Assembly: GCA_033557465.1 (NCBI GenBank)
Contig: CM066039.1
Location: forward strand, 398,183,440-398,247,439
Source: Ichthyophis bannanicus
Taxonomy: Eukaryota > Chordata > Amphibia > Gymnophiona > Ichthyophiidae
DNA: 64,000 nt
Reading direction: 5' to 3'
A model generated the notes under the pieces. The model saw only the letters and a list, made by a program, of their open reading frames with translations, searched no databases and was not told the DNA's origin. A program made the translations under genes and the position numbers. Shown here in pieces: positions 61,397-64,000 of the stretch; positions within the stretch are counted from its first letter, which is position 1, and each line of letters starts with the position of its first letter.

Positions 61397-64000
61397 ATCA
61401 GATTACTAACTCTCCACAGGTGAAACTATAGATCTAGCTATGTATTGATCCAACAGCAGCCATCTATCAAAGTTTAACACAGCATTATGTGGCTGGTGGA
61501 GCTTACTATACAGTTTCTCATATTGAGAGTATTGGGACACCAGCCCCCACCACATGCCCGGGCTAAGATTCTGTAAACTCTTCCAGTTGAGTAATATCAC
61601 TCTAAAGGCTACAGCCACCATAAAGTTCAGCAAAAACACTTTCTCTTTGGGTAACCTCTGAGTAAACCCCAGGGACCTCAGAAAAACCACACCTTTAGAA
61701 AGCTGGTCCGGGATATCTAAGATTAATTGTATTTTTCCCCATACAGACCTCCAGTAACTCTGTACAAAGGGGCAATCATAAAACATATGCATATAGGTAC
61801 CGACCTCTAACTGACATGACCAACACTTCCCCAATGAGGACTTATCCCACTTGGAGAGCTTTACAGGCGTGATATAGGCCCTATGCATAAGGAAATATAA
61901 GGATTGCGTGACGGTTGCCGACCGCGACACTCTACATATGGGACCCCATAATACTTTCCAGGAGTCAGTATTTAACAGCTGTGAGACATCGGATTCCCAT
62001 ACTTTTGTTAACCCCCCTGGGTTCTGGGACGCAAAGTCTCTAAACAACGCATACAATCTTGATATGGGCCCTTTCCGGCCATACGTCTCTTTAAGGCATC
62101 TAAATAGGGTTCCCTCCGCAGTCAACTCCTGTACCTGGATTTTGGCCGCTGCCAGGCAGTGCCTGAGCTGGAGCCATTGAAAATAACAACTCCCAGAGAG
62201 AGAGAACTCCTCTTGTAAAGATGGATAATCTTTCCAACCGTGCTCGCCCACTAACTGACCCAGAGTCCAAATTCCCCGTTCCTGCCACGTCCGCCACGCA
62301 AATCTCTTCCCTCTGATTTTAAACTGTGCATTCCACCGTAGTGGGGACATTCTGGAGGGCTTCCCATCTATGCCCGCCATTCGTGACAGCCTTAAAAAAG
62401 CCATCTGAGTGGCCCGCACCACAACGCCCACCGCAGAGTCCACTGGATGCAACATACCCATCATAAATTGCAAAGGGTACGGAGCTGCCAAATGGGACTC
62501 GACACTGAGCCAGCTCGGGCAGGATACAGGTTCATCGGCGCAAAGCCACAAGGCTCCCTGCTTTAACAAGAGGGCCTGATGGTACCATTGAAAATCAGGG
62601 AAATGAACCCCCCCCCTTTTCTTTAGAGGCTTTGAGTTTCTTGCAGGCAATTCTCGGCTGTAGGCCGTTCCACAGAAAGCGCAGCAAGCTTCTCTCTAAG
62701 GTTGCGTAAACTCCTGTCGGTAAAGGAAAAGGTAGCATGCCTAAAACATAATTGACTTTGGGCGCGAGCACCATTTTGATAATTTCCAACCTACCCCACC
62801 AAGTAAAGTGGAGAGGAGACCAGGCTGAGGTCTTATGACGAATCAATTGAGAGAGTTCCTCAATATTCATCTGAATAGTGCGTTCAATGGAGGCATTGTA
62901 CCAGACACCCAAATACTTAATCCCATCTGGTTCCCATCTAAAGGGGAAGGGGGCCATTAATCCCGAGTTCGAGCAGCTATTAAGCGGAAATGCCACTGAC
63001 TTATTCCAGTTGATTTTATATCCCGAGATGCTTGAATAATTCTCAATCATAGATAGGATCTCCGGTATCTCCGAAGGCTGGGTGAACAAAAGAAGATCAT
63101 CAGCATAAGCCAAGAGTTTTACTTGCATATCTCCCAAATCAAATCCCTTAATACACATGCTGTGTCGGATCATTATAGCCAGAGGCTCTAATGCCAGATC
63201 GAAGAGAAGGGGAGATAGAGGACATCCCTGCCGGGTACCCCGATATAGAGAAAAAGGCTGAGAAAGTATGCCATTGGCGAAAACTCTGGCGCTAGTTCTT
63301 GCATACAGAACTCCAACCTTATGGATGAAGCTGTCGCCTAGCCCAAACCACTTCAGAACCGAGAAAAGGAAAGGCCATTCTAACCTGTCAAATGCTTTTT
63401 CAGCATCAAGGGAAAGGGCTACATATGGGGAGTTATCTTCTGCCACCCTAGCTAATAAATTACACAATAACCTGGCATTGTCGGAAGTGGACCTACCAGG
63501 TATAAACCCACATTGATCCGGGTGCACAAGCTCCCCGATGATGTTGGCTAACCTTTTTGCCAAAACACTGGCATAGATTTTATAGTCCGCGTTTAACAGA
63601 GATATAGGTCTGTAATTAATAACGCGGGTAGGATCCTTGCCAGGCTTTTCCAGTACAACTATCGTGGCTTCTGAGAATCCACCTGTATGCCCCTGCTCTT
63701 TCGCTAAATCCTCATAGTATAGCGATAGATACGGGATAAGTTCCTTACTGAAAACTTTATAGAAATCAGCGGGGATCCCATCAGGGCCAGCAGCTTTCCC
63801 TGCTGACATTGAGCTCATTGCCCGGTGGAGTTCCATTTTGGTAAAGGGCTTACCCAATATTTTGGCCTGCTGTTCTCCCAGCATGGGATGACCCATCCCA
63901 TCCAGAAAATCCGCAATAGCTTCAGGCCCTGCGGTTACCTCTGAAGAGTACAGTGTGGTATAGAATTTAGAAAATTCAGCTAAAATTTGATCATCACCAA
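61397..64000 (-). mobile_element. L1 LINE, ORF2 part, continuing beyond window
   Basis: The second part of the outer L1, minus strand: ORF2 from the right edge to its stop at 61406, then the 3' UTR that resumes at 49790. It is a different L1 subfamily from the HAL1-like copies (ALLLKQGALWLCADEPVSC against SFLLKQGARWLEEPVPSR). The 5' end, EN and ORF1 lie outside the window. Confidence 0.88.
61406..63999 (-). pseudogene. L1 ORF2 reverse transcriptase and C-terminal domain
   Basis: RT blocks: MSAGKAAGPDGIPADFYKVF; YRPISLLNADYKIYASVLAK; QCGFIPGRSTSDNARLL; LSLDAEKAFDRLEWPFLF with the first Asp; RQGCPLSPLLFDLALEPLA; and LLAYADDLLLFTQPSE with the YADD active site. The C-terminal domain carries CWSCQLEVGTYMHMFYDCPF, the Cys/His cluster of L1. 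The frame breaks once, at a run of nine C (62609-62617), between KASKEKGGG and RGGVHFPDFQWY. Apart from that shift and the DIRS insertion the visible 830 codons look intact. Confidence 0.85.

Overview
The window is vertebrate-type, repeat-dominated genomic DNA in which I can defend no host gene. The mix of CR1/L3-like, L2-like, RTE and L1 LINEs, tRNA-headed SINEs, palindromic hAT elements and an almost complete DIRS tyrosine-recombinase retrotransposon suggests a large amphibian genome, most likely a caecilian. That assignment is inference from repeat content, not proof. Nearly all long open frames belong to mobile elements, many interrupted by younger insertions.

Layout. 1-6.7 kb: old repeats and unassigned DNA (SINEs, CR1 tail, a small foldback hAT at 4687-4900). 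6.8-9.2 kb: two CR1 3' halves head to head. 9.4-9.8 kb: short RTE copy. 10.9-16.6 kb: an L2-like 3' end split by an L1-derived, RT-less element (11198-16223), itself split by an L2-like LINE with a 686-aa frame. 16.65-29.06 kb: one near full-length CR1 on the minus strand, opened by a 2.5-kb hAT (19126-21608) and by a DNA transposon with a TTA target duplication (21679-27597). The latter codes for a widespread but functionally unnamed protein and is itself cut by a second RT-less L1 element. 30.1-31.2 kb: a 29-unit minisatellite. 31.9-34.8 kb: a ~95-bp repeat array split by a plus-strand CR1. 35.2-38.2 and 46.0-49.0 kb: two more CR1/L3-like LINEs on the minus strand. 39-44 kb: SINEs and two RTE copies, one with a clear 5' inversion. 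44.9-45.6 kb: a third palindromic hAT.

49.5-64 kb is one nest. A minus-strand L1 (49501-49794 plus 61397-64000 and beyond) received a complete ~6-kb DIRS element (49791-61396). That element later received a palindromic hAT just behind its recombinase tyrosine codon (50539-53082) and a third RT-less L1 in its 5' leader (58296-61307). Target duplications or shared ends are visible at most junctions, so relative age can be read directly.

Most noteworthy: (1) the TTA-flanked transposon carrying the orphan conserved protein; (2) three L1-derived elements, each with an intact 282-codon ORF1 but no reverse transcriptase, two sharing the same internal deletion (a HAL1-like non-autonomous family); (3) two hAT elements with different terminal repeats but the same ~2.3-kb interior, including a ~400-bp GC-rich hairpin. 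All identities quoted are hand comparisons; no database search was possible.
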